A DNA stretch of 64,000 nucleotides from Pseudomonadota bacterium. GTDB taxonomy: Bacteria; Pseudomonadota; Alphaproteobacteria; Rhizobiales; Phreatobacteraceae. The stretch lies in NCBI GenBank assembly GCA_020161695.1, contig JAIUOO010000003.1, positions 104,043 through 168,042 on the forward strand, read 5' to 3'. The notes beneath the pieces are model-generated. The model ran no database searches. It saw only the letters and a list, made by a program, of their open reading frames with translations, and was not told the DNA's origin. The position numbers were made by a program, and so were the translations under genes. This document shows positions 20,720 through 28,602 of this stretch, piece after piece. Positions within the stretch are counted from its first letter, which is position 1, and each line of letters begins with the position of its first letter.

Positions 20720-21463
20720 ATGACTACCTCCAAAATGCCCGACCGCCGCGCCGCGGTCAAAGGACTGGCTATGGCCGCAGTGATGGCAGTGCCGGCTTCA
20801 GCCAGCACATTGCATCCCGATGCCGAACTGCTGGCGTTACGCGAACCGCTTGAGCGGCTGGCAGCGGAGGAACGTGCCGCTGCCGTCGTGATGGTGGAGG
20901 CGCAGGACGCGGCCGCTCAGTTCGAACATGACCATCGGCCGCAAGCCCTCTTCGTGCAGCCGGCTGATGCGGATGATCTTCCTCCAGACCTACGGCAGCG
21001 GATCGACTGCTTTACGGTATCCCGCCAGCCTCCACGTCTCGCATATGGGCCCGACGCAGCATCCGCACTGCGTCCGAAACTGATTTCCCACGACCACGCG
21101 GTCGCCAACGGGCGCCCCTCGAAAATCGAGCATCGCGCCGCGGAGCGCATGCGGGAGATCGTCGCGGCTCAGGAGCAGTTGGACGCAACGATTGAGGCCG
21201 CCGGCCTTGCGCGTGAGGCAGAGCGGGCGGAAGCCGAGCAATATCGGATCGCGAGCGAGTTGAACGTGCTCATTGACAGGGCTACGTCGCTACGGGCCAC
21301 CACTCCGGCGGGCTTCCGGGTGAAGGCCATATCCGCCGCAGCATGCACCTCAGACACGGTAGAGAATTGGATCGCCAACCCGAGCGAGATCGCCAATAGC
21401 GCGTCCATCGAGATGGCATCCCTTCTGGCGGACATCATGGCTGCAGAAGTGCGGGGATGGTGA
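20720..21463 (+). CDS. Protein of unknown function with twin-arginine-type N-terminus
   Basis: The 247-residue product begins with a short polar stretch, then DRRAAVKGLAMAAVMAVPASAST. This looks like a Tat signal (RR-x-x-x-K) followed by a hydrophobic segment and an Ala-x-Ala cleavage site. The rest is Ala/Glu-rich and helical (ERLAAEERAAAVVMVEAQDAA; EQLDATIEAAGLAREAERAEAEQ), with no motif I can place. The ATG at 20720 has GGAGAG upstream; the longer open frame from 20669 is less likely. Proteins of this build commonly sit next to integrases in Rhizobiales elements (recollection, not checked). Confidence 0.7.
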   Translation: MTTSKMPDRRAAVKGLAMAAVMAVPASASTLHPDAELLALREPLERLAAEERAAAVVMVEAQDAAAQFEHDHRPQALFVQPADADDLPPDLRQRIDCFTVSRQPPRLAYGPDAASALRPKLISHDHAVANGRPSKIEHRAAERMREIVAAQEQLDATIEAAGLAREAERAEAEQYRIASELNVLIDRATSLRATTPAGFRVKAISAAACTSDTVENWIANPSEIANSASIEMASLLADIMAAEVRGW

Positions 21464-21497
21464 AGTTGTGCCGGCGGTTGCCGGCTGAGAAACAACC

Positions 21498-21518
21498 GGC
21501 CCGGCCTCGCGCCGGGCC
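21498..21518. repeat. GC-rich hairpin before the next gene
   Basis: GGCCCGGC-ctcgc-GCCGGGCC is a perfect 8-bp stem without a U-tract. A similar hairpin (GGCCCGG/CCGGGCC, 20656-20687) lies before the preceding gene, so the element repeats this hairpin between its genes. Confidence 0.6.
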
Positions 21519-21536
21519 AGCCTAGCGGAAACTACA

Positions 21537-22241
21537 ATGTCGAAGCGATATGTCTATGGCGATCAAGACCATATTCAAGCTCTGATCGACATTGTCGCGC
21601 CGATATTGCGCCGGCGCGATCTATTACGCCGGGAAACCCTAGATAGCCATCTCAGGCTCCGCCTAGACTATGCGCTCGATCAACTTTCAAGCGCCGCCGG
21701 GCGGCGGCGAGAGATGTGGCAAGAACGGAAAGCGCGAACGGCGCTGACGGCAATCCGGCGAACGCTGTCTTTCCTAGAAGGCGCGAAGCATCAGCCGTGC
21801 CACCCGCCTGCGGGCCATTCCTTGCCCTTTGACTGGGCCAATAAACCATTTCCGACCTTCGGCGACTGGCGGCAGCACATTGGACCAAGCCTCGATACAG
21901 TGGCCGCGACGATAGAAGACCAGATCGCGCCTTTGTCCCTCGAGGAAAAAGCTCGGTCGACGGACATCTCGCCGGAGATGGCGATGGTCATGCCGTTCAT
22001 CGAGATTTGGAGTGGGATGCATCTAGATGTACGGGACAGTTTGGCGATGTCGACGTTCGTAGAAATCGCAACCCGCCCTCTGAGAAAACGCCACCCCCGG
22101 GCCGGGGAGCACGACGATCTCATGGCTTCATTTCGTCATGCATCGATCAAACGTGCTGTTGCCATTTGGTATCGTGCGACGGGCGCTAAGCCATTGAAAG
22201 GTGCACCGAAAAAGCGACCGCGGCCAGTTCCCCCCAAGTAG
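21537..22241 (+). CDS. Hypothetical protein of the integrated element
   Basis: The 234-residue product has no motif that I recognise. It is predominantly alpha-helical and rich in Arg and charged residues, with a basic Pro-rich tail (KGAPKKRPRPVPPK). The ATG directly follows the hairpin and AACTACA. GC content and codon choice (several AT-rich codons) are lower than in the flanking core genes, which suggests recent acquisition. Lack of a signal or membrane segment points to a cytosolic protein. Confidence 0.6.
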   Translation: MSKRYVYGDQDHIQALIDIVAPILRRRDLLRRETLDSHLRLRLDYALDQLSSAAGRRREMWQERKARTALTAIRRTLSFLEGAKHQPCHPPAGHSLPFDWANKPFPTFGDWRQHIGPSLDTVAATIEDQIAPLSLEEKARSTDISPEMAMVMPFIEIWSGMHLDVRDSLAMSTFVEIATRPLRKRHPRAGEHDDLMASFRHASIKRAVAIWYRATGAKPLKGAPKKRPRPVPPK

Positions 22242-22340
22242 CGCATCAATTGCGTTTTTTCGATCGGACCAACCTCGCATCTTCCCCCGTGTCGAGCCGT
22301 TGACGACGGCGCAGAGAGATACAGTGGAGGATGGTGACAA

Positions 22341-22529
22341 ATGCAGACCGAAACCCGCCTGCTGCCCTTTGAGAAGGCGTGCGTCGAACGCCTCGGCATC
22401 GGCAAGTCGCTCGCGTGGAACCTTGCCCGCGACGGCAAGATCAAGACCGTGAAGCTCGGCCGGCTGACGATGGTGAAGGAGAGCGAGATCGCTCGCTTCA
22501 TCTCATCCCTCGAGAATGAGGCCGCCTGA
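22341..22529 (+). CDS. AlpA/excisionase-like helix-turn-helix protein
   Basis: The 62-residue product fits a small winged-HTH of the MerR/excisionase type: LLPFEKACVERLGIGKSLAWNLARDGKIKTVKLGRLTMVKESEIARFISSL. The pattern 'LGIGKSLAWNLARDGKIKTVKLGR...v.eseI.rFi' is the HTH_17 form. Such proteins serve as recombination directionality factors or regulators in integrative elements. The stop is one base before the next start, so it is coupled to the tail assembly chaperone gene. Confidence 0.8.
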   Translation: MQTETRLLPFEKACVERLGIGKSLAWNLARDGKIKTVKLGRLTMVKESEIARFISSLENEAA

Positions 22530-22530
22530 C

Positions 22531-22872
22531 ATGACGGCACCGGGCATCTTCAAGGCCGTCCCGCTCGCGTTCACGGCCACCCTCAGGGGCGAAACCTGCG
22601 CCGAGGTCCACGTCTACAAGCCGACCGTGCGCCAGATGCGCGAATGGTCGGACGATCCGCAGGCGCCGTCCCCGATGGTGCGTACGCCTGGCGGCCAGTT
22701 CCTCGCCGATGGTGACATGGACGACCTTCTCGCGGAGGACGCCGATGCCATCGCCGCGGCGGTGCTGGATTTTTTGCCGCCACGGCTGAGGGCCGTCCCG
22801 GCTTCCATCCCCGAAGCGCTCTCGCCGTCATCGCCGTCGTCGGAGCCGAGATCTCCGGCCTCGGAGAGCTGA
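22531..22872 (+). CDS. Phage tail assembly chaperone, short form (P2 gpE-like)
   Basis: The 113-residue product read without frameshift resembles tail assembly chaperones of the gpE type: VPLAFTATLRGETCAEVHVYKPTVRQMREW..., a short beta-rich opening followed by 'KPTVRqmr', then a helical segment (ADGDMDDLLAEDADAIAAAVLDFLPPRL). After the slippery site the zero-frame tail turns into low-complexity PSSPSSEPRSPASES. In P2-like phages the short and long products guard the tape measure protein during tail assembly. It lies two genes before the tape measure gene, exactly as expected. Confidence 0.78.
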   Translation: MTAPGIFKAVPLAFTATLRGETCAEVHVYKPTVRQMREWSDDPQAPSPMVRTPGGQFLADGDMDDLLAEDADAIAAAVLDFLPPRLRAVPASIPEALSPSSPSSEPRSPASES

Positions 22873-22994
22873 ACGACCTCCGCTGGGACGAGCTGGGCGA
22901 GCTCTATGGGCACGCCCGCAGCATCGCCCGCGAGCGTGAGCGCCGGCTCTCCATCGAACTCGCCAGGACCATCATCCCGCTGCTCAGGAGGTGA
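22531..22994 (+). CDS. Tail assembly chaperone, long form made by -1 frameshift (gpE/E' fusion)
   Basis: At 22770-22776 the message contains T TTT TTG in the exact phase for -1 slippage (zero frame GAT TTT TTG). After the slip the -1 frame stays open to a TGA at 22992-22994, giving a fusion of about 154 residues. The added part is well formed and helical: ALAVIAVVGAEISGLGELN, then a WDELGELYGHARSIARERERR stretch, then ARTIIPLLRR. It has far better coding character than the zero-frame tail. The same heptamer serves the P2 E/E' shift (known biology). The AGGAGG at 22986-22991, inside the end of this product, is the ribosome-binding site of the next gene. Confidence 0.75.
22770..22776 (+). promoter_or_regulatory. 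Programmed -1 ribosomal frameshift slippery heptamer
   Basis: T TTT TTG in zero-frame phase, six consecutive T in otherwise very GC-rich DNA. GC-rich sequence capable of pairing (gccgccacggctgagggcc) starts directly downstream and could stimulate the shift. Confidence 0.75.
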
Positions 22995-22997
22995 CCC

Positions 22998-23189
22998 ATG
23001 TGGTTGCTCTCGCCGACCATGCACGCCATCCAGCTGGCGATCCAATCCGGTGAACTTCGCCCTGATCTGACCTCTTCGGTCCGACAGTTCGAGATCGACG
23101 CCGCCGAGCACATTCGGCGGAACCCCCGCGCTTTCCGCCGGCCGCTCTTCATTGATCGGCTGGCGGCTCGCATCGTCGCGGAGCGCTGA
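22998..23189 (+). CDS. Small phage tail-region protein
   Basis: The 63-residue product (MWLLSPTMHAIQLAIQSGELRPDL...) is translated from an ATG preceded by a perfect AGGAGG. It sits between the chaperone frameshift product and the tape measure gene, ending two bases before the tape measure start. No motif is certain. Small genes of similar size occur at this position in P2-like tail operons. It looks soluble and helical with a basic C-terminus (FRRPLFIDRLAARIVAER). Confidence 0.65.
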   Translation: MWLLSPTMHAIQLAIQSGELRPDLTSSVRQFEIDAAEHIRRNPRAFRRPLFIDRLAARIVAER

Positions 23190-23191
23190 TC

Positions 23192-25690
23192 ATGGCCAGA
23201 ACCATTCTCGGCGAGGTCATTCTTCGCCTTCGTGATCTGGTCACACCGGGCCTGCGCGCGCTCAGCGACAGGCTGAAGGCGACGGATGGCGACCTGCGGA
23301 ACTTCGGCAAGGGAGGCACCGGCGGGCGCGATGTGGCGCGCAGCCTGAAGGACGCGCAGGCGGCCGCAACGGGGGCGCAGCGAGAGATCCAGCGCGCCAG
23401 GTCGGCCATCACGGCCCTGCGGGCGGAGGCTGCCGCGCCGATCCGTATCCGGATAGAGCACGACCGGGGATTTCGCGGCCGGATCGCCGCCGACATCGCC
23501 GCGGCTCGCAATGCCGCGCGCCAGCCCATCGTCGTGCCGGCGCCGGTGAGCCATCCGACCCGGCCCACGGGGGCCGCGCCGCTCGCCGCTGCGACGCTGG
23601 GCGCGGTGACCGGTCCGCGCATCGCGCGAGGCGGTCGGTATGCGATCACGCAGGGCGCCGAGAGCTCGCGCGAGGATCTGCGCATTTCCAATCAGGGCGC
23701 CACGCCCGCCGAGGCCGCGGACATCGAGGCCACGGCGCGGCGCCTGTCGGCAATGCCCGCCTATCGGTCACAGGACCATGTCCAGATCCGCGAGCTGATG
23801 CGCAACCTGCTCGCCAATGTCGGCGATTACGGCAAGGTCAACGAGCTCGCCGAGCCTTATCTTCGGGGCCGCGTAGCGCTTCAGACGATCCTTGGACCGC
23901 GCGCCGATGACCGCGAGATGGAGTATTTCTCGCGCTTTATCGACCTCGCAGGCCGCTCGCGTGATGTCGGCTCCACGAAGGCGCTGATCGATGCCTATCT
24001 GCGGGCTCGTCAGCTCGATAGCCGCGCCGTGACCGCGCAGGACTACGTGAATTTCATGCAGACCGGCGGGTCGGCGGCCCGCGGTTTCAGCGACGACTTC
24101 CTGGCCAAGGTCGCGCCAGCGATCATCGCGCAGCAGCGCGGTCACCGGACCGGCACAGACTTCATGACGGCGTTCCAGAACTTCGCGATGGGGCGCGGAA
24201 CCGCCGCGACGATCGAGCAGCAGCTGGATTTCTTTCGCGGCGGCTCAGACAGCAATCTCAGTCAGCAGGACAGCCTTGGCCTGCGCGAGGGTGTCCAGCG
24301 TGACCGGCGCGGCCGCATGACCAATCGCGGCCGCCTGGTCGATGAACCGCTCTATCTCGCGAACCCATACGAATGGGCCAAGAAGCACCTGGTGCCTCGC
24401 CTCATTCAGGAAGGCGCGCTGCCGGAAGCATATGGCCGGGGGGACTTCTCGCAGGATATCTCCGCCGAGCAGCGGGGCACGCTGAACCGGCGGCTCAACG
24501 ACCTGTTCTCCGCCCGGCGCGGGTCGTCCCTGTTCAGTTTGATGCTCGGCGACATGGGGCAGATCGAAGCGTTCATGGAGCGCCTTCAGAAGGCCCGCGG
24601 CGCCGAGAATGTCGAGCGGGACGCGGCGCGCGATCCCTTCGTGGCGTTCGAGGGCGTGATGGCGCAGCTGCGCAATTCCGTCGCCGACCTGTCGAAGCCG
24701 ATCGTAACCGCAGTGCTGCCGGCGCTGAATGCCTTTGCCGGGTCACTGAACGCGATCTCCCAGTGGATCAACAAGAACCCGGCAATCGCGCCCTACGCAT
24801 CGGGCGGAGCTGCCCTCGGCGTCGGCGCGGCGGGGCTCGCGGCCGGGTGGCTCACCCTGCGCGGTATTGGATCAGCGCTGGGGCTCGGAGGTGGCGGCGC
24901 GGCCGCGGGCGGCGGCCTTTTGGGTGGCGTTGCCCGGTTCCTGCCGGGCGTCGGCATCGGATTGTCCGCGATCCCTGCTCTCGGTTTCGCCGGCTCGCAG
25001 TTCGCCGACTATTTCAAGGGCGTCGGCGACGGCGATGTTCACAACCGCGGCCGCTCGCGGCGGCAGGAGGCGGAGCGCATTCAGCGGGCGGAACGCGATC
25101 AGCGCTTCGGCCCGATGGACGGTGAGCACAGCACGGGCGGCGGGTTCGGCTCAGACGGGTCCGGGGCGTTTCGCAGCTGGGGCGAGAGCGCACGCCAGGC
25201 CGGCGAACAGGCCGGTGCTCAGATTGGACAGGGGGTTGCGTCAGGAGCGCAGGGCGCCACGTCGGCAGCGAGCGCGGCCGGCGCGGCGATAGGCGAAGCG
25301 ATTGCCCGCGCGGCCCGTGCCTCAGCCGGCTCCCCGGCCGGTCCGCAGCCGGCGGCACCCGATGCGCCGGGGCGGATGTCGGGCGGCCCCGTGTCGGCGG
25401 GCCAGCTCTACACCGTCGGCGAGGCCGGCCCGGAGCTGTTCTCGCCCGGCGCGAACGGCTCCATCATCCCCAACCATGCCCTGCGTGACTCAGCGGAGGC
25501 CGCTGGCGGCCTTTCTGAGGGTGGTCGCAGGGGTAGTAGCCAAACCCGCAACGTGACGTTCAGGGGTCCGCTCATCGGCGCCATCCATGTGACTGGAGGC
25601 AATGCGTCCGAGATCATGGACCAGATCGGCGACCGAGTGCGGACGGCGCTCGAGGGCACCTTCGCGGACAGCAACCTTTCTTGGGGCTAG
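23192..25690 (+). CDS. Phage tail tape measure protein (P2 gpT-like)
   Basis: The 832-residue product has the usual tape measure layout. There is an N-terminal helical region (LRLRDLVTPGLRALSDRLKATDGDLRNF), an Ala-rich coiled stretch and a long helical middle. Hydrophobic Gly/Ala segments follow near 525-600 (GGAALGVGAAGLAAGWLTL; GGGLLGGVARFLPGVGIGL). The C-terminal signature GGPVSAGQLYTVGEAGPELF...GSIIPNHALR (about 730-770) is typical of these proteins. Length in tape measure proteins sets tail length; 832 is close to P2 gpT (about 815). The gene is intact, which is notable in an element without sheath, tube or capsid genes. Confidence 0.9.
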   Translation: MARTILGEVILRLRDLVTPGLRALSDRLKATDGDLRNFGKGGTGGRDVARSLKDAQAAATGAQREIQRARSAITALRAEAAAPIRIRIEHDRGFRGRIAADIAAARNAARQPIVVPAPVSHPTRPTGAAPLAAATLGAVTGPRIARGGRYAITQGAESSREDLRISNQGATPAEAADIEATARRLSAMPAYRSQDHVQIRELMRNLLANVGDYGKVNELAEPYLRGRVALQTILGPRADDREMEYFSRFIDLAGRSRDVGSTKALIDAYLRARQLDSRAVTAQDYVNFMQTGGSAARGFSDDFLAKVAPAIIAQQRGHRTGTDFMTAFQNFAMGRGTAATIEQQLDFFRGGSDSNLSQQDSLGLREGVQRDRRGRMTNRGRLVDEPLYLANPYEWAKKHLVPRLIQEGALPEAYGRGDFSQDISAEQRGTLNRRLNDLFSARRGSSLFSLMLGDMGQIEAFMERLQKARGAENVERDAARDPFVAFEGVMAQLRNSVADLSKPIVTAVLPALNAFAGSLNAISQWINKNPAIAPYASGGAALGVGAAGLAAGWLTLRGIGSALGLGGGGAAAGGGLLGGVARFLPGVGIGLSAIPALGFAGSQFADYFKGVGDGDVHNRGRSRRQEAERIQRAERDQRFGPMDGEHSTGGGFGSDGSGAFRSWGESARQAGEQAGAQIGQGVASGAQGATSAASAAGAAIGEAIARAARASAGSPAGPQPAAPDAPGRMSGGPVSAGQLYTVGEAGPELFSPGANGSIIPNHALRDSAEAAGGLSEGGRRGSSQTRNVTFRGPLIGAIHVTGGNASEIMDQIGDRVRTALEGTFADSNLSWG

Positions 25691-25799
25691 CGCCCCGCAC
25701 CCATCGCGCGGGGGCGATCGGTGGCGCCCCCGTAGCGAGCCCGCCGCGCTCTGGAGGATCGGGCGCGGCGGGCCACTCCACCAGGTCAATGGAGCACCC

Positions 25800-26648
25800 A
25801 TGAGCATGAAATCTGCAGCCACCGCATTCGCCAAGGCGGTCGGCATCTACGGATCGAAGACGGCCAGCGCGAGCGACATCGCCGCGGAAATATCCACGCT
25901 CGCCGGCGGCCAGGCGCAGCGCGAGACGGCGCTGGCGCAGGCAGAGGAGGATCGCCGCGTCGCGGTCCTGTCCGGCAATGCGGCCAAGGTCGCCGCCGCC
26001 GAGACCGCGCTCGCCACCGCGCGCCGGGAGATCGAGCACGCGGGCATCCTGTTGGATGGCCTGCGGACCCGGCTGGCGGACGCCGAGGCGGCGGAAGCCG
26101 AGGCGGTCAGGCAGGAGCGCTACGACCGCGCGCGGGCTCTTCACGATGCCCTGCTGAAGGAGATGCCGGCGATTTGGAAGCGGCTGGGCACCGACGCGCG
26201 GCAGCTCGCCGAGCGGATGGCCCAAGCACACGAGCTGATCGAAGAGGCGAACAACGATTTGCCTGCCGGGGGGACGCGTATCGCCGATCCCGATGTCATT
26301 ATTCGCGGCCGGCTAGCGGCAGACGAGGAGATCGTTGACGCGCGCATCGTCAATTGCTGGTGCCGGCCCCATTCCGGCCGCCGTCTCTCAGACGATTACG
26401 CCGCACGTGTCCAGCCTTACGATGATGGACGGACCGGCTATCTGACAACCGCTCAGGGAGTGATCGGCGGCAGCGGCGGTTCCGAGCAGGTGGAACTTCG
26501 GCCATTCCGCCGGGAGCGCTACCGGGCGTCCGTCTCCATCGACAATCCCGAGACATCGCTGCGGGACATCGCCGCGATGCTGGCGCCACCCCAACCGCCG
26601 CTTACCAAAGCCGACCGGCCGATCCTCGAGCGCTTCACCCCGGCCTGA
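25800..26648 (+). CDS. Coiled-coil protein of the element, unknown function
   Basis: The 282-residue product starts at an ATG preceded by TGGAG. Residues 30-170 are Ala/Glu/Arg-rich and strongly heptad-like (QRETALAQAEEDRRVAVLSG; LRTRLADAEAAEAEAVRQER), so a long coiled coil is likely. The C-terminal third is different, with IVNCWCRPHSGRRLSDDYAARVQPYDDGRTGYLTT, a C-x-C-x-x-H group that might bind metal, and ends with the segment LTKADRPILERFTPA. No family is recognised. The gap before it (25691-25799) holds GC-rich inverted repeats. Confidence 0.6.
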   Translation: MSMKSAATAFAKAVGIYGSKTASASDIAAEISTLAGGQAQRETALAQAEEDRRVAVLSGNAAKVAAAETALATARREIEHAGILLDGLRTRLADAEAAEAEAVRQERYDRARALHDALLKEMPAIWKRLGTDARQLAERMAQAHELIEEANNDLPAGGTRIADPDVIIRGRLAADEEIVDARIVNCWCRPHSGRRLSDDYAARVQPYDDGRTGYLTTAQGVIGGSGGSEQVELRPFRRERYRASVSIDNPETSLRDIAAMLAPPQPPLTKADRPILERFTPA

Positions 26649-26704
26649 TCCTGCGTGGCGGCGTCGTCGGCGCCGCCGCATCACCCCAACCTGAGGAGTT
26701 TGCC

Positions 26705-26869
26705 ATGTCCAACGAAAATCCCCGCGTCGAAGCCGAGATGCGCGCGCTGCTGAAGGCCCATCCCCGCCTGTCAGCCAATCCCGCCAAGCTGCGCACCGCT
26801 GCCGAGGTACGCGTCGCCGAGCGCGACCGCCAGAACTGGTCCAAGGCTGTCGCGAAGGTGTCCCCATGA
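26705..26869 (+). CDS. Small protein of unknown function (54 residues)
   Basis: ATG at 26705 is preceded by CTGAGGAG at good spacing. The product is MSNENPRVEAEMRALLKAHP, then a basic, helical tail ending in KAVAKVSP. The stop overlaps the start of the next gene (ATGA), so the two are coupled. No motif is recognised, but the strong ribosome-binding site and overlap argue that it is translated. Confidence 0.6.
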   Translation: MSNENPRVEAEMRALLKAHPRLSANPAKLRTAAEVRVAERDRQNWSKAVAKVSP

Positions 26870-27297
26870 GGGCGCTCACAATCGAAGAGGCGATGAGGGC
26901 CCGTCGCATCCTGGACGGTTGGCTCGATGACAATGGGAAGCCCCTAGAGCCGATCGAGGAACACGCGGTCGATACGGTTCTGCGGAGCCCTGTCGGAAGC
27001 CGCGCCGGCCACAACCTGGCGCTGGTCGTCTGGCTCCTCCGGGACATGACAAGGCTCGCCAATCAGCGACAGATGTCGTCGCTTACCGAACTGGAGGCAG
27101 AAACCGTCATCGAGAAAATGGAGGACGCTCGCAGTGCCCGCGGCGAGCCGAGCGTGGGAGCGCGCAAGGAAACCTGGCAGGCCCTTCTTCGGAGCGCCAT
27201 CGGCACGGCAGCAGCCGCCGACACTGACCGCCTTGACGCGGTCGTTTCCGAGCTGATGGCGATCACGGCGCGCAAGCCGAAGGAACGGGCCGCATGA
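26866..27297 (+). CDS. Hypothetical protein of the element (143 residues)
   Basis: The product is soluble and mostly helical (LTIEEAMRARRILDGWLDDN; AGHNLALVVWLLRDMTRLAN; TELEAETVIEKMEDAR). It overlaps its neighbours by ATGA on both sides and so belongs to a tightly coupled run of four genes (26705-28480). I recognise no domain. Confidence 0.6.
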   Translation: MRALTIEEAMRARRILDGWLDDNGKPLEPIEEHAVDTVLRSPVGSRAGHNLALVVWLLRDMTRLANQRQMSSLTELEAETVIEKMEDARSARGEPSVGARKETWQALLRSAIGTAAAADTDRLDAVVSELMAITARKPKERAA

Positions 27298-27548
27298 GCG
27301 AGGCTGGCCAGGATACGATCCACGACGACATCGCGCGCCTCGCCGCAGAGCTGCACCGGATCGTCGGCGTGATGGCGATCTATCCGCCAGAGGTCGGCGC
27401 GGTGGTGATCCATCGCGCGCTGAAGGGAACGGAGGTGCGCGGCAAGCGCCGCCGCCGGCTCACGAACTGGATCGTCGGCGAGGTCCGGGCTCTACGGCTC
27501 CGGCGAGATGAAGAGGCGGCCGCCGCCGCGCTGGAGCAAGCGGCATGA
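27294..27548 (+). CDS. Hypothetical small basic protein (84 residues)
   Basis: Overlaps both neighbours by four bases. The N-terminal half is helical (IHDDIARLAAELHRIVGVMAIYPPEVGAVVIH). The centre is strongly basic (GTEVRGKRRRRLTNWIVGEV) and could bind nucleic acid, followed by an Ala/Glu tail. No family is recognised. Confidence 0.55.
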   Translation: MSEAGQDTIHDDIARLAAELHRIVGVMAIYPPEVGAVVIHRALKGTEVRGKRRRRLTNWIVGEVRALRLRRDEEAAAAALEQAA

Positions 27549-28480
27549 CCGAGGAGGCGAGGCGCGCCCGTGTCGTGCCCCTCCGTGGCGAGCGGGTCCG
27601 CGTCGGCGCGGCCATCCTCAGCGAGGCGCCCGCGGCACTGCGATCCACGGCCAGCTTCTGCAAGAAGCGCCTGGACGAGCTCGCCCGCATCATTCGCCAT
27701 CGCCACGGCGTGGCCGCGCTCGGCGACAATGAGGTGAGCCGCGCCTATGCGATCTTCGCAGCTCACCACATCCGCGAGCCGAACCGCATCGCGCAGTGGA
27801 TCGATCTCAACATTCCGGCCATGGCGGCGGGCACGCGCGACGCGATTGTCGGCTTCGCGGTGAACGAGCCGCGGAAGTGGACCGCGGACCAGGCTGGCCA
27901 TCATCTAGGCCTTCATCTCGAGGAGCGCACCGCGCTCGCGGTCCAGACCATCGGGGCCTGCGATGCCGGCAAACGCCGCCGGCGGGCCATAGCCGAGGAC
28001 AAGAAGCGGGAGAGGGACAAGCGGAATGCCGAAGCTCGCCGTCGCAGGGCGGGCGCGGTGGAGCGCGGGGAATATCTCAAGCAAGCCTCATCTACGGCCG
28101 CCGCCGCATCCGAGGCCGGCGTGTCCGCGAGGACGCTTCAAATCCGTCGCCGGGAGATCGCGGATCTGGTAATTCTTCGCAGGTTCGTCGCCCCCTATTC
28201 TTATAGAATGATAGCCCGCGACGGACGTGCGAAGAATTTCACCCCGGAGCCCCGTGAACCCCGCCTCGTCACCTTCCGCATCTCGCCGAGGAGCGCACCC
28301 GTGACCGTCGATGTGAACGAGCTGGAGCCGCTGTCCAAGCAGGTAGCCCGCGCCTTCATGGACCTCATGCGGGCGCGGATGCGCTACACCGATCTCCTCG
28401 CCGAGGAGCAGGCTCGCCTCGAGCGCGAGCTGTACGCCCCGGCGAAGAGGCGCGGTAGAAAGCCGAAGGGAGCAGCGTGA
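27545..28480 (+). CDS. Hypothetical basic DNA-binding-like protein (311 residues)
   Basis: The N-terminal 150 residues are helical (FCKKRLDELARIIRHRHGV...SRAYAIFAAHHIREPNRIAQWI). The middle is extremely basic (KRRRRAIAEDKKRERDKRN) and leads into a helix-turn-helix-like segment (ASSTAAAASEAGVSARTLQIR). The tail ends with LYAPAKRRGRKPKGAA, an AT-hook-like RGRKPKG. Together these suggest a nucleic-acid-binding protein, perhaps a replication or regulatory factor of the element; that is inference. Its start overlaps the preceding stop and its stop overlaps the next start. Confidence 0.6.
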   Translation: MTEEARRARVVPLRGERVRVGAAILSEAPAALRSTASFCKKRLDELARIIRHRHGVAALGDNEVSRAYAIFAAHHIREPNRIAQWIDLNIPAMAAGTRDAIVGFAVNEPRKWTADQAGHHLGLHLEERTALAVQTIGACDAGKRRRRAIAEDKKRERDKRNAEARRRRAGAVERGEYLKQASSTAAAASEAGVSARTLQIRRREIADLVILRRFVAPYSYRMIARDGRAKNFTPEPREPRLVTFRISPRSAPVTVDVNELEPLSKQVARAFMDLMRARMRYTDLLAEEQARLERELYAPAKRRGRKPKGAA

Positions 28481-28602
28481 TGCGCGATGTCGCGACCAAG
28501 GCCGATCTCGAGGCCGCCTTCAAGCGGGTGGAGCGGCGGCTTGCTGCCCTGATCTGCTGCATGTTCGCTTTCGCGGTGGTGCTGGTGGCCGTGGTGCGCT
28601 GA
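28480..28602 (+). CDS. Very small single-span membrane protein (40 residues)
   Basis: The ATG overlaps the preceding stop by one base (TGATG), with GGGAGCAGC upstream. The product has a helical charged part (MRDVATKADLEAAFKRVERR) and then one transmembrane helix (LAALICCMFAFAVVLVAVVR). It ends exactly where the opposing gene at 28603 ends. The 'TKADLEAAFKRVERRL...TM' layout resembles many short phage-encoded membrane proteins; the function is unknown. Confidence 0.55.
   Translation: MRDVATKADLEAAFKRVERRLAALICCMFAFAVVLVAVVR

Noticed and set aside
26866..27548. Phage tail proteins U/D or X by position after the tape measure gene
   Set aside because: Order would fit a P2-like operon, but length, charge and lack of motifs do not support gpU, gpX or gpD.
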